The notes below the pieces were generated by a model, which searched no databases, was not told the origin of the DNA, and saw only the letters and a list, made by a program, of their open reading frames with translations. Below are positions 1-10,122 of a stretch of DNA of 64,000 bases, piece by piece; position 1 is the stretch's first letter; each line of letters starts with the position of its first letter. Source of the stretch: CAJXYS01 sp913063035. GTDB lineage: Bacteria; Pseudomonadota; Alphaproteobacteria; Rhodobacterales; Rhodobacteraceae. The DNA lies in assembly GCF_050586465.1 (NCBI RefSeq), contig NZ_JBOCEG010000003.1, forward strand, positions 248,001 through 312,000, given 5' to 3'. Made by a program: the position numbers and the translations under genes.

Positions 1-114
1 ATCCGCGCGCCCCCGAAAAGCGCGAAGCGCGGGCCTGCGGGGCGCTGCCGCAGCCGGCGGCCGGCCGCGCCGGGGCGCGCGGGTGCAAAAGGGGCTGGAT
101 TGGCGGTGCACAAT

Positions 115-122
115 TGTATACA
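115..122. promoter_or_regulatory. Palindrome TGTATACA upstream of acnA
   Basis: A perfect 8-bp palindrome, TGTATACA, lies about 90 bp upstream of the aconitase start in an otherwise very GC-rich leader. It could be an operator or part of an extended -10 region. No convincing -35/-10 pair at normal spacing was found, so the function is a guess. The rest of 1-212 shows no gene. Confidence 0.3.
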
Positions 123-212
123 TAAGCGGCGACTCCTTGCGTGACCGCCTGCCATCGGGCAAGAGGACGTCAAGGGAACCGCCGCTAGCCAGTCACATCC
201 AGGAGGCCCGGG

Positions 213-2963
<2,751 letters not shown>

Positions 2964-2975
2964 CCCAAGACAGCG

Positions 2976-3001
2976 CGGCCCGCACCCCCGGGTGCGGGCC
3001 G
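2976..3001 (+). terminator. GC-rich hairpin after acnA
   Basis: An 11-bp perfect inverted repeat (CGGCCCGCACC and its complement) with a 4-nt loop begins 13 bp after the acnA stop codon. There is no clear T-tract, so efficient intrinsic termination is inferred from position and stem strength only. Confidence 0.6.
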
Positions 3002-3111
3002 ATCCCGTCGCGCGACCACGGTGCTGATCGCGGGGCTCTCGCAAAGGCTTGATTGGCGTTCCCCGGTCCGCTGCCCTAAAACCAGTGGACACGCGAAACA
3101 AGCGAGCCGCC

Positions 3112-3810
3112 ATGCGCCAGATCCTGACCCTTTCCATCCTCGTCCTGACCCTTGCCGCGGGGCCGCTCCGGGCCGCGGACCGTCCCGTGGTGGTGGAGCT
3201 TTTCACCTCGCAGGGCTGTTCGTCCTGCCCGCCGGCGGATGCGCTGCTGACCGAGCTGGCCGCGCGCGACGACGTGATCGCGCTGGCGCTGCACGTGGAC
3301 TACTGGGACTACATCGGCTGGAAGGATCGCTTTGCCGATCCGCGCTTCACCAAGCGGCAGAAGGCCTATGCGCGGGCGGCAGGCACCAAGACGGTCTACA
3401 CCCCCCAGATGATCGTGCAGGGCACCGCCCATGTGATCGGCAACCGCCCCGACGAGGTCGCCGAGGCGATCGCCCGCTTGCAGACCCGGCCCGCGCCGGT
3501 GGCCGTCGAGATGGCGCGGCGGGGCGACATGCTCGACATCCGCGTGACGGCCGACGCCGCGCTGCCGGGCGGCGCGGTGATCCAGCTGGTGCGCTACGAC
3601 CCGGCCAAGCGGGTCGAGATCACCCGCGGCGAGAATGCCGGGCGCACGCTGCTCTATTCCAACATCGTGACGGCTTGGGACAGGCTGGAGTCCTGGAACG
3701 GCCGGGGCGTCTGGACGGCCAGCGTGGAGATGGACGCCGACACGCCCTGCGCGGTGATCGTTCAATCCGACGGGGTGGGGCGGATACTCGGGGCGGCACG
3801 CCTGCGCTGA
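3112..3810 (+). CDS. DUF1223 secreted thioredoxin-like protein
   Basis: This 232-residue protein starts with a clear Sec-type signal peptide (about residues 1-23, ending LRAAD). A thioredoxin-like DUF1223 domain follows, carrying the CxxC motif in FTSQGCSSCPPAD. The family is common in alphaproteobacteria and its exact role is not established; a periplasmic redox function is a reasonable guess from the CxxC. I chose the ATG at 3112 because the signal peptide begins there; the in-frame TTG at 3049 adds a non-hydrophobic extension. The 3' end overlaps the convergent acyltransferase gene by 49 bp. Confidence 0.85.
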   Translation: MRQILTLSILVLTLAAGPLRAADRPVVVELFTSQGCSSCPPADALLTELAARDDVIALALHVDYWDYIGWKDRFADPRFTKRQKAYARAAGTKTVYTPQMIVQGTAHVIGNRPDEVAEAIARLQTRPAPVAVEMARRGDMLDIRVTADAALPGGAVIQLVRYDPAKRVEITRGENAGRTLLYSNIVTAWDRLESWNGRGVWTASVEMDADTPCAVIVQSDGVGRILGAARLR

Positions 3811-4682
3811 CGGTGCGGCTTCCAGCGGCGGTGCACCCAGAACCACTGGCCCATGTGCCGCCACACCTGGGCCTCGAGGCTGTCGTTGCAGGCCTGGGTC
3901 ATGGTGACCGCGTCGGTATGCGCGATCGGCTCTTCCAGCGCGATCTCGATGGAGATGCCGTCGGGCTGGCGGATCCCGTAGGCCGGGATCAGCGCCGCGT
4001 CGTACTTGAGCGCCATTTCCGCGACCGAGGTCGCCGTGGGCGCGGTCTTGCCGAAGAAGGTCACGTCGGCGCCCTGTCCGAAAAACTGGTCGATCAGGAT
4101 GCCGGTGACGCCGCCCTCGCGCAGATGCTTCACCAGCCCCGCCATACCGCGGCGGTCCCGCGCGAAGAGCGGCTTGCCGAGCTGCGCGGTCGTCTCGACG
4201 TAGTGGCGGTTGAAATAGGGATTGTTCATCGGCCGGTAGAGCCCGGCCACCGTCCAGCCCCGTTCGCGGAGCGCGACGCGCACCGCCTGGTAATTGCCGA
4301 AATGCCCCGAGACGAGGATAGCGGGCTTGCCGGCCGCCTGTGCGGCCTGCAGCGCGGCCAGCCCCGGCCCGCGGATCACGGTCGACCGCATGCGCTCTGC
4401 GAACGCCTCGATCGAGTAGAACTCGATCACCGTGCGCCCGACATTGTCCGGCACCTCGCGGCAGAGCCGCCGGATCTCGGCCTCGGGCAGGTCGGGCAGC
4501 ACATGGGCGAGATTGGCACGGATGCGGCGGCGATACCCGGCGAGCGGGGCCACCAGATGCGCCGCCACCCAGCCGAAGAGCGGGACCCGCCAGCGATAGG
4601 GCAGCAGCAGCGCCAGGCGGATCATCGCCCTGAGCGCTAGGTCGGTCGACCGGTCCGCGATCCGGTTGCGGGGGGTCTTCAT
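3762..4682 (-). CDS. Lysophospholipid/lipid A acyltransferase (LpxL/HtrB-like)
   Basis: A 306-residue member of the LpxL/LpxM/HtrB acyltransferase family, whose members transfer secondary acyl chains to lipid A at the inner membrane. A hydrophobic N-terminal segment (around residues 20-45) would anchor it. The family HX4(D/E) motif appears as HFGNYQ in SGHFGNYQAVR, so the usual acidic residue is Gln (CAG codon). Later family blocks are present (GILIDQFFGQGADVTFFGK; PAYGIRQPDG). The start codon overlaps the stop of the upstream DMT transporter gene by 4 nt (ATGA), so the two are probably co-translated. Family assignment is firm; the acyl chain and acceptor cannot be told. Confidence 0.88.
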   Translation of the reverse strand: MKTPRNRIADRSTDLALRAMIRLALLLPYRWRVPLFGWVAAHLVAPLAGYRRRIRANLAHVLPDLPEAEIRRLCREVPDNVGRTVIEFYSIEAFAERMRSTVIRGPGLAALQAAQAAGKPAILVSGHFGNYQAVRVALRERGWTVAGLYRPMNNPYFNRHYVETTAQLGKPLFARDRRGMAGLVKHLREGGVTGILIDQFFGQGADVTFFGKTAPTATSVAEMALKYDAALIPAYGIRQPDGISIEIALEEPIAHTDAVTMTQACNDSLEAQVWRHMGQWFWVHRRWKPHRQRRRAAPSIRPTPSD

Positions 4683-5587
4683 GCCGCGTCGTCCTTGCCG
4701 GGGCCGGGCCGGGCGCTGGCCACGGCCCGTGTTTCGCGGTGCCAGACATAGAGCCCGGCTGCCACGATCACAAGCGCGCCCATGATCGTCCAGCGGTCGG
4801 GATACTCGCCGAAGAAGGCCATGCCCCAGATCGCGGCGAAGAGTAGCCCCACGTAGCCGAAGGGCGCGACGACCCCGGCCTCGGCCACCGAGAGCGCGCG
4901 GATCAGCAGAAGCTGCGCCGCGCCGCCGAGGACGCCCAGCAGAAGAAAGAACGCGGCATCGCCCGCGGCCGGCGTCACCCAGACGGCCGGCAACGCGACC
5001 GAGGTCAGCGCCGTGCCGACCAGCGCGGTGTAGAGCAGCGAGGTCCAGACGCTTTCATCGCGTCCGACCGCGCGGGTTGAGATCGCGTAGGCCGCGTAGA
5101 ACGCCGCCGCACAAAGCGGCAGCAAAGCGTAGACGGAAAAAACGTCGGTGCCGGGGCGGATGATCAGCATCGAGCCGGCCAGCGCGGCGCCGATGCCGAG
5201 CGCGCGGCGCAGCCCGATCCGCTCGCCCAGGAAGATCGCCGCGCCCAGCGTGATCAGAACCGGGTTCAGATCCATCACCGCCGTGGCCTCGGCCAGCCCG
5301 ATATGGGCGAGGCTCAGGAAGAAGCAGAGCGTCGCACCGAACTGAAAGCAGGATCGCAGGAACTGCATCCCCGGATAGCGGGTCCGGGCGACGGCGCGCA
5401 GCCGCGGCGCCAGCAGCGCCAGCACGATCACCGTCTGGCCGGTATAGCGCGCCCAGACGACCTGCAGCGTGTCGTAGCGGGCCGTCAGGCCCTTGGCAGT
5501 GGCGTCCATCAGCGTGAAGAAGAAGATCGCGCCGATGGCCAGCAGGATGCCCTGCGCATTGGGCGCGAGCCGCGCGAAACGGGTCAT
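4679..5587 (-). CDS. EamA/DMT-family transporter
   Basis: This 302-residue membrane protein has about ten hydrophobic segments in two repeated EamA halves, typical of the drug/metabolite transporter superfamily. The first half runs from GILLAIGAIFFFTLMDATAKG to about residue 140, and the second has FGYVGLLFAAIWGMAFFGEYP. Members export amino acids, metabolites or drugs; the substrate is unknown. I placed the start at the ATG whose product begins MTRFARL, where homology-like sequence begins; the open frame extends further upstream but is proline/arginine-rich and non-hydrophobic. It is coupled by ATGA overlap to the downstream acyltransferase. Confidence 0.88.
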   Translation of the reverse strand: MTRFARLAPNAQGILLAIGAIFFFTLMDATAKGLTARYDTLQVVWARYTGQTVIVLALLAPRLRAVARTRYPGMQFLRSCFQFGATLCFFLSLAHIGLAEATAVMDLNPVLITLGAAIFLGERIGLRRALGIGAALAGSMLIIRPGTDVFSVYALLPLCAAAFYAAYAISTRAVGRDESVWTSLLYTALVGTALTSVALPAVWVTPAAGDAAFFLLLGVLGGAAQLLLIRALSVAEAGVVAPFGYVGLLFAAIWGMAFFGEYPDRWTIMGALVIVAAGLYVWHRETRAVASARPGPGKDDAA

Positions 5588-5675
5588 CGGCGCGCCCCCG
5601 CGGGGGGCCGGGTTCTGGCTGGCGCGTCGGTCATGGCGCCGTTCTAGGGCGTGGCCCGTGGCGCGGCAATCGCTT

Positions 5676-6341
5676 TCAGGACTTGCGGAAAAGCAGGATC
5701 CGGTTGTTGGCCGGCATCGCCAGCAGCGCCGCCGGTTCCAGCCTGGCGGTGCGGGCGGCGTCGGTGATCTCGGCGGTGTCGCGCAGCCCCCAGTCGGGAT
5801 TGTCGGCGCGGAGCCGCGCGTCGAAGATCCGGTTGCCGTCGCCGGTATGCGCACCGTTCTCGCGGAAGGGCCCGTAAAAGGCGAGATACCCGCCCGGGGC
5901 CAGCGCCCGGCCCGCGCCCGCGACGAGTCCCTCGGCCACGGCGAAGGGGGCGATGTGGATCACGTTCATCGCGATCACGAGCCGCAACGGGGCCAGCGCG
6001 GCGACGTCGCCGCGCGCGGCCCAGTCCCCGGCCGCGTCGAGATCGAGCGGCGCGGCCACCGGGGCCGCCTCGTGCGCGGCCCAGGCGGCGATGCTGGTCC
6101 TGTGCACCGGGTCGGGATCCGAGGGCGTCCAGGCGAGGCCGGGGAAGGCGCGGGCGAAGGCGCAGACATGGCGTCCGGGCCCCGAGCCGATCTCGAGCGC
6201 ATGGCCCGAGAGCCCCGCGAGATAGGGCGCGAGCCCGTCGATCACGGGCCCGGCGTTGCGTTCGAATGTCGGGGAGTGGAGGCGCCCGTCCACAAGCGCG
6301 TCGCGGTAGCGCGCGCTGTGCTCGGTGGTCGGGCGCGTCAC
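5676..6341 (-). CDS. DUF938 SAM-dependent methyltransferase-like protein
   Basis: A 221-residue class I methyltransferase fold of the DUF938 family. The SAM-binding glycine motif is visible as ALEIGSGPGRHV (about residues 48-59), followed by PSDPDP and MNVIHIAPF as later fold motifs. The N-terminal signature HSPTFERNAGPVIDGL is typical of DUF938. The substrate is unknown. It lies 7 bp downstream of infC on the same strand, so it may be the last gene of a thrS-infC-DUF938 transcription unit. Confidence 0.85.
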   Translation of the reverse strand: MTRPTTEHSARYRDALVDGRLHSPTFERNAGPVIDGLAPYLAGLSGHALEIGSGPGRHVCAFARAFPGLAWTPSDPDPVHRTSIAAWAAHEAAPVAAPLDLDAAGDWAARGDVAALAPLRLVIAMNVIHIAPFAVAEGLVAGAGRALAPGGYLAFYGPFRENGAHTGDGNRIFDARLRADNPDWGLRDTAEITDAARTARLEPAALLAMPANNRILLFRKS

Positions 6342-6348
6342 GGCCGTG

Positions 6349-6894
6349 TCAGGTCTTGAGCGGGCCGATCATCATGATCATCTGCCGCCCTTCCATTTTC
6401 GGCATGTTCTCGACCTTGCCGAGCTCCTTGACGTCTTCGGCCACGCGTTCCAGAAGCTCGCGGCCGAGTTGCTGGTGGGCCATCTCGCGGCCGCGGAAGC
6501 GCAGCGTGACCTTGACCTTGTCGCCCTTTTCCAGGAAGCGCTGCACGTTCTTCAGCTTGACCATGTAGTCATGCGTGTCGGTGTTCGGCCGGAATTTCAC
6601 TTCCTTGACGTCGATGACCTTCTGCTTCTTCTTGGCCTCGGATTCACGCTTTTGCTGTTCGTACTTGAACTTGCCGAAATCCATGACCTTGCAGACGGGC
6701 GGATTGGCGTTCGGAGAAATCTCCACCAGATCCAGTCCGGCCTCCGTGGCGATGCGCATGCCTTCCTCGGGCGTCGAGACGCCGAGATTTTCACCTTCGG
6801 GACCGATGAGACGGATTTCACTGACCCGGATGCGGTTGTTCACGCGGGGGCCGGTGTCGCGCGTCGGCGGCGCGTTGTGTGGTCTGCGGGCTAT
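6349..6894 (-). CDS. infC: Translation initiation factor IF-3, probable ATA start codon
   Basis: IF-3 binds the 30S subunit, prevents premature 50S joining and checks the start codon-initiator tRNA pairing. The N-terminal domain (to DKVKVTLRFRGREM) and C-terminal domain are both present. The first standard start in frame is a GTG at 6843, but it lacks a Shine-Dalgarno sequence and removes the conserved basic N-terminus. Seventeen codons upstream, ATA at 6892-6894 is preceded by GAAGGAG with 8-nt spacing. The product would begin (M)ARRPHNAPPTRDTGPR, typical of alphaproteobacterial IF-3, and total 181 residues, against 180 in E. coli. E. coli infC uses AUU, which IF-3 itself discriminates against to autoregulate; a rare ATA start here fits the same logic. 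Confidence 0.93.
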   Translation of the reverse strand: MARRPHNAPPTRDTGPRVNNRIRVSEIRLIGPEGENLGVSTPEEGMRIATEAGLDLVEISPNANPPVCKVMDFGKFKYEQQKRESEAKKKQKVIDVKEVKFRPNTDTHDYMVKLKNVQRFLEKGDKVKVTLRFRGREMAHQQLGRELLERVAEDVKELGKVENMPKMEGRQMIMMIGPLKT

Positions 6895-6967
6895 GGGTTT
6901 CGCTCCTTCTTTCTGCTTCGGTCAAATGTCGAAAATAGACAGCGCCCCTTGGGCGATCAAGCTGTTT

Positions 6968-6993
6968 CCGCCGCCGGGCCGGGCCGGCGGCGG
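6968..6993 (-). terminator. GC-rich hairpin between thrS and infC
   Basis: A 10-bp perfect inverted repeat (CCGCCGCCGG and its complement) with a 6-nt loop lies downstream of the thrS stop. On the minus strand it is followed by AAACAG rather than a T-run. It may act as a weak terminator or attenuator before infC. Confidence 0.4.
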
Positions 6994-7010
6994 TCCCGTC
7001 TCTGCGGTCG

Positions 7011-8957
7011 TCAGGGCATGTCGGGCGCCCGGGCCTCGGCGGCCAGCTGCGTCACCGCCTCGTCGAGCGTGATCACGCGCGATCCCTTCTCGCCCAGCCG
7101 GCGCATCGAAACGGTGCGGTCCTCGACCTCGCGCTGGCCGATGGCGAGGATCACCGGCACCTTGCCGACGGAATGCTCGCGCACCTTGTAGTTGATCTTC
7201 TCGTTGCGCACGTCGGCCTCGGCGCGGATGCCCGCGGCCTTCAGCGCCTCGACGGCCTCCAGCACGAAGGGGTCGGCGTCCGAGACGATGGAGGCCACGA
7301 CGACCTGCCGCGGCGCGAGCCAGAAGGGTAGGCGCCCGGCGAAGTTCTCGATCAGGATGCCGAGGAACCGCTCGAAGCTGCCGAGGATCGCGCGGTGCAG
7401 CATGACCGGGCGATGCTTGGCGCCGTCCTCGCCGACATAGGTCGCGTCGAGCCGTTCGGGCAGCACGAAATCCACCTGCAACGTGCCGCATTGCCAGTCG
7501 CGGCCAATGGCGTCGGTCAGCACGAATTCCAGCTTCGGCCCGTAGAAGGCGCCTTCGCCGGGGTTCAGCTCGAAGCTGTAGCCGGCGGCCTCGGTCGCGG
7601 CCATCAGCGCGCGCTCGGCCTTGTCCCACACCTCGTCGGAGCCGGCGCGGGTCTCGGGGCGGTCCGAGAACTTCACCCGGAAGCTTTCGAAGCCCAGGTC
7701 GCGGTAGACCTCGGCGAGCATGTCGATGAAGCGCTTGGTCTCGCTCTCGATCTGACGCTCCTCGCAGAAGATATGCGCGTCGTCCTGCACGAAGCCGCGC
7801 ACCCGCATCAGGCCGTGCAACGCGCCCGAGGGCTCGTAGCGGTTGCAGGAGCCGAACTCGGCCATGCGCAGCGGCAGGTCGCGGTAGCTCTTGAGCCCGT
7901 GGTTGTAGATCTGCACGTGACAGGGGCAATTCATCGGCTTGAGCGCGTTCATGCGCTTTTCCTGCGCATGCTCTTCCTCAACCTCGACGATGAACATGTG
8001 CTCCTGGTACTTGTCCCAGTGTCCGGACCGTTCCCAGAGCTTGCGGTCCACCACCTGGGGCGTGTTGACCTCGACATAGCCGCCGCGGCGCTGCGCCCGG
8101 CGCATGTAGTCGCGCAGCTCGGTGTAGACGGTCCAGCCGTTCGGGTGCCAGAACACCATGCCCGGGGCCTCTTCCTGCATGTGGAAGAGTTCCATCTCGC
8201 GGCCGAGCCTGCGATGGTCGCGCTTCTCGGCCTCCTCGAGGAAGGTCAGGTAGGCCTTCAGGTCCTCGCGGTTCTTGAAGCCGACGCCGTAGATCCGCTG
8301 CAGCATCTGGCGGGTGCTGTCGCCGCGCCAGTAGGCCCCGGCCACCTTCATCAGCTTGAAGGCGTCGGCGGGCACCTGGCCGGTGTGCTGCAGGTGCGGC
8401 CCCCGGCAGAGATCCTGCCAGTGGCCGTGCCAGTACATCCGGACCGGCTCGTCGCCGGGGATCGCCTCGACCAGCTCGACCTTGTAGGGCTCGTTATTGG
8501 CCTCGTAGTAGCGGATCGCGCGGTCGCGTTCCCAGATCTCGGTGGTGACGGGATCGCGGCGGTTGATGATTTCCTTCATCTTCGCCTCGATCACGCCGAG
8601 ATCCTCGGGCGTGAAGGGCTCTTCGCGGTCGAAGTCGTAATACCAGCCGTTCTCGATGACGGGACCGATGGTCACGCGCACCTCGGGCCAGATCTCCTGC
8701 ACGGCGCGGGCCATGATATGGGCCAGGTCGTGGCGGATCAGCTCCAGCGCCGGGCCGTCGTCCTTCATGGTGTGAAGCGTGATGTTCGCGTCGGCCTCGA
8801 TCGGCCATTTCAGGTCCCAGTGGCTGCCATCCACCGAGGCCGAGATCGCTTTCTTGGCCAGCGAGTTGGAGATGCTCGCCGCCACCTCCGCGGGGGTCAC
8901 GCCCCTGGGGTAGCTGCGCGCATTGCCATCGGGAAACGTCAGGGAAATATCGGCCAT
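7011..8957 (-). CDS. thrS: Threonyl-tRNA synthetase
   Basis: This 648-residue class II aminoacyl-tRNA synthetase charges tRNA-Thr. Domain order is standard: N-terminal TGS domain (residues 1-62), editing/SAD domain with the HDLAHIMARAV zinc-type motif, catalytic core, and C-terminal anticodon-binding domain (VVVASIVSDAD onward). The catalytic zinc ligand Cys is in MNCPCHVQIY and motif 2 in RVRGFVQDDAHIFCE. The next gene downstream is infC, as in many bacteria. The ATG is preceded by a GAGG-type ribosome-binding site. No anomalies were seen. Confidence 0.98.
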   Translation of the reverse strand: MADISLTFPDGNARSYPRGVTPAEVAASISNSLAKKAISASVDGSHWDLKWPIEADANITLHTMKDDGPALELIRHDLAHIMARAVQEIWPEVRVTIGPVIENGWYYDFDREEPFTPEDLGVIEAKMKEIINRRDPVTTEIWERDRAIRYYEANNEPYKVELVEAIPGDEPVRMYWHGHWQDLCRGPHLQHTGQVPADAFKLMKVAGAYWRGDSTRQMLQRIYGVGFKNREDLKAYLTFLEEAEKRDHRRLGREMELFHMQEEAPGMVFWHPNGWTVYTELRDYMRRAQRRGGYVEVNTPQVVDRKLWERSGHWDKYQEHMFIVEVEEEHAQEKRMNALKPMNCPCHVQIYNHGLKSYRDLPLRMAEFGSCNRYEPSGALHGLMRVRGFVQDDAHIFCEERQIESETKRFIDMLAEVYRDLGFESFRVKFSDRPETRAGSDEVWDKAERALMAATEAAGYSFELNPGEGAFYGPKLEFVLTDAIGRDWQCGTLQVDFVLPERLDATYVGEDGAKHRPVMLHRAILGSFERFLGILIENFAGRLPFWLAPRQVVVASIVSDADPFVLEAVEALKAAGIRAEADVRNEKINYKVREHSVGKVPVILAIGQREVEDRTVSMRRLGEKGSRVITLDEAVTQLAAEARAPDMP

Positions 8958-9077
8958 CGGCCTGTGCCTCCTCGTCGGTTTGGCGCCTACGGAACGCCCG
9001 GTTGCGGGTCGGGGCCCGTCATGCGCCGGCTGCGCGGCGAAGTCAACGTGGAAAAGGGATGTGCAGCGCCCGGCGGC

Positions 9078-9419
9078 TCAGCCGCGCAGGTAATGGGCGC
9101 GGGCGCGGGCGATCTCGGCGGCCAGCCAGTCATCCGCGCTTTCGCCGGGGCCGGGGCCGCGGCCATGCGCGCGCGCCGTCTCGAAGAACCCGCGGCCGGG
9201 GCGTCCGCCGCGCCCGGTGACCAGCGCGGCGATGAACGGGCGCCCCGCGGCGGCGTCCTGGGCCATGCTGGCCTCGAGCGCGCCGGTCACCTGCGCGATG
9301 CGTCCCGGCGGGGTCAGCGCCAGCGCCGTGGCCAGCGCGGCGTAGCTCGGCAGGGGATCGGCCGGGGACAGTGTCAGCAGATGCGCGCGAAGCTGCAGCG
9401 ACAGCCCGGCACCGGTCAT
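9078..9419 (-). CDS. Hypothetical protein coupled to MarR gene
   Basis: A 113-residue soluble protein that I do not recognise with certainty. It has no membrane segment or signal peptide. The middle contains AQVTGALEASM and a Gly/Pro-rich block, PFIAALVTGRGGRPGRGFF, followed by a charged helical C-terminus. Its ATG overlaps the stop of the MarR-type regulator by 4 nt (ATGA), so it is almost certainly co-expressed with it and may be functionally linked. The longer open frame upstream overlaps the MarR gene and is a shadow. Confidence 0.7.
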   Translation of the reverse strand: MTGAGLSLQLRAHLLTLSPADPLPSYAALATALALTPPGRIAQVTGALEASMAQDAAAGRPFIAALVTGRGGRPGRGFFETARAHGRGPGPGESADDWLAAEIARARAHYLRG

Positions 9420-10024
9420 CGCGCCGGCGTCGTGCCGGCCTCGTCGGGCTCGGCGGTGGCGGGGGCGAAATTCACGCAGAGCTTGTCGAAATCGTCCGAG
9501 ATCAGCCCGGCGGCGGTGCAGCTGCACACCCAGCGTGTTCCCGCGCCGGGCGCCTCGCGGTCGAGGAACCGGCAGTCGCCGCAGGTTCCGAAGGTCTCGG
9601 CGCCGCGATCCAGCGCCACCTGCGCCAGCAGGTCGCGCAGCCCCTGGTCCAGCGCGGCGCGTTCGCCTTCCGGCATCCGTTCGAGCGCCGCCGACAGCGT
9701 CTTGAGCGGGTCCGCGGCCAGCATGTCGCGCCCGGCCTCGGTCAGCTCGAAAAGGCTGCTGCGCCCGTCGGTCTCGCTCGGCTTGCGGGTCAGGTAGCCC
9801 GCGGAGACCAGCGACTTGACCGTCTGCGAGGCGGTGCCCCGGGTGGTGGCGTGAAAACTCGAGAAGGCCGAGGGCGTGCGCGAGAAGCGGTTGGCCCGCG
9901 CGAAGAAGCGCAGCGCCGTCCATTGCGCCGGGGTCAGCCGCGCGGCCCCCGGCGCCTGCTGGCCCAGACGCCCGAGATGGAGGATCAGCTCGGCACAGAG
10001 ATCGGCGGTCGTCGCGGTTGTCAT
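9416..10024 (-). CDS. MarR-family regulator with Cys-rich C-terminal tail
   Basis: A 202-residue protein. Residues about 1-150 form a MarR winged helix (AQWTALRFFARANRFS, TRGTASQTVKSLVSAGYLTRK, then the wing DGRSSLFELTEAG). The C-terminal extension carries five cysteines in TFGTCGDCRFL, WVCSCTAAG and KLCVNF. This arrangement could bind a metal or Fe-S cluster or form redox disulfides, giving a sensor function; that is inference. The gene is divergent from rpoH, and a 23-bp imperfect palindrome lies 7 bp upstream of its start, so autoregulation and control of rpoH are likely. It is coupled downstream to a 113-residue hypothetical gene. Confidence 0.88.
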   Translation of the reverse strand: MTTATTADLCAELILHLGRLGQQAPGAARLTPAQWTALRFFARANRFSRTPSAFSSFHATTRGTASQTVKSLVSAGYLTRKPSETDGRSSLFELTEAGRDMLAADPLKTLSAALERMPEGERAALDQGLRDLLAQVALDRGAETFGTCGDCRFLDREAPGAGTRWVCSCTAAGLISDDFDKLCVNFAPATAEPDEAGTTPAR

Positions 10025-10030
10025 GGCCGG

Positions 10031-10053
10031 GATAGTAGCGACCCGATACTAGC
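10031..10053. promoter_or_regulatory. Imperfect palindrome, probable MarR operator
   Basis: A 23-bp imperfect dyad with TAGTA and TACTA arms separated by 9 bp sits directly upstream of the MarR start. It ends against the TTGACA (10054-10059) that looks like the -35 box of the divergent rpoH gene. MarR dimers typically bind such dyads, so this is the best operator candidate. Confidence 0.55.
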
Positions 10054-10081
10054 TTGACAAGGAACCCGCCGGAGAAATAGT
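10054..10081 (+). promoter_or_regulatory. Predicted rpoH promoter (TTGACA-16-AATAGT)
   Basis: A perfect -35 hexamer TTGACA (10054-10059) is followed after 16 bp by AATAGT (10076-10081), which matches the -10 consensus at four of six positions. It is correctly placed for transcription of rpoH, whose ATG is 42 bp downstream. Confidence 0.5.
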
Positions 10082-10094
10082 TTCGACTCGAAAC
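10080..10094. promoter_or_regulatory. Perfect inverted repeat GTTTCGACTCGAAAC
   Basis: A 7-1-7 perfect inverted repeat overlaps the end of the predicted -10 box and the expected transcription start of rpoH. Its sequence differs from the upstream TAGTA/TACTA dyad, so a second regulator may act here. Confidence 0.5.
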
Positions 10095-10122
10095 CACTTT
10101 GACTGTCTTGGCGGAGGAAACC

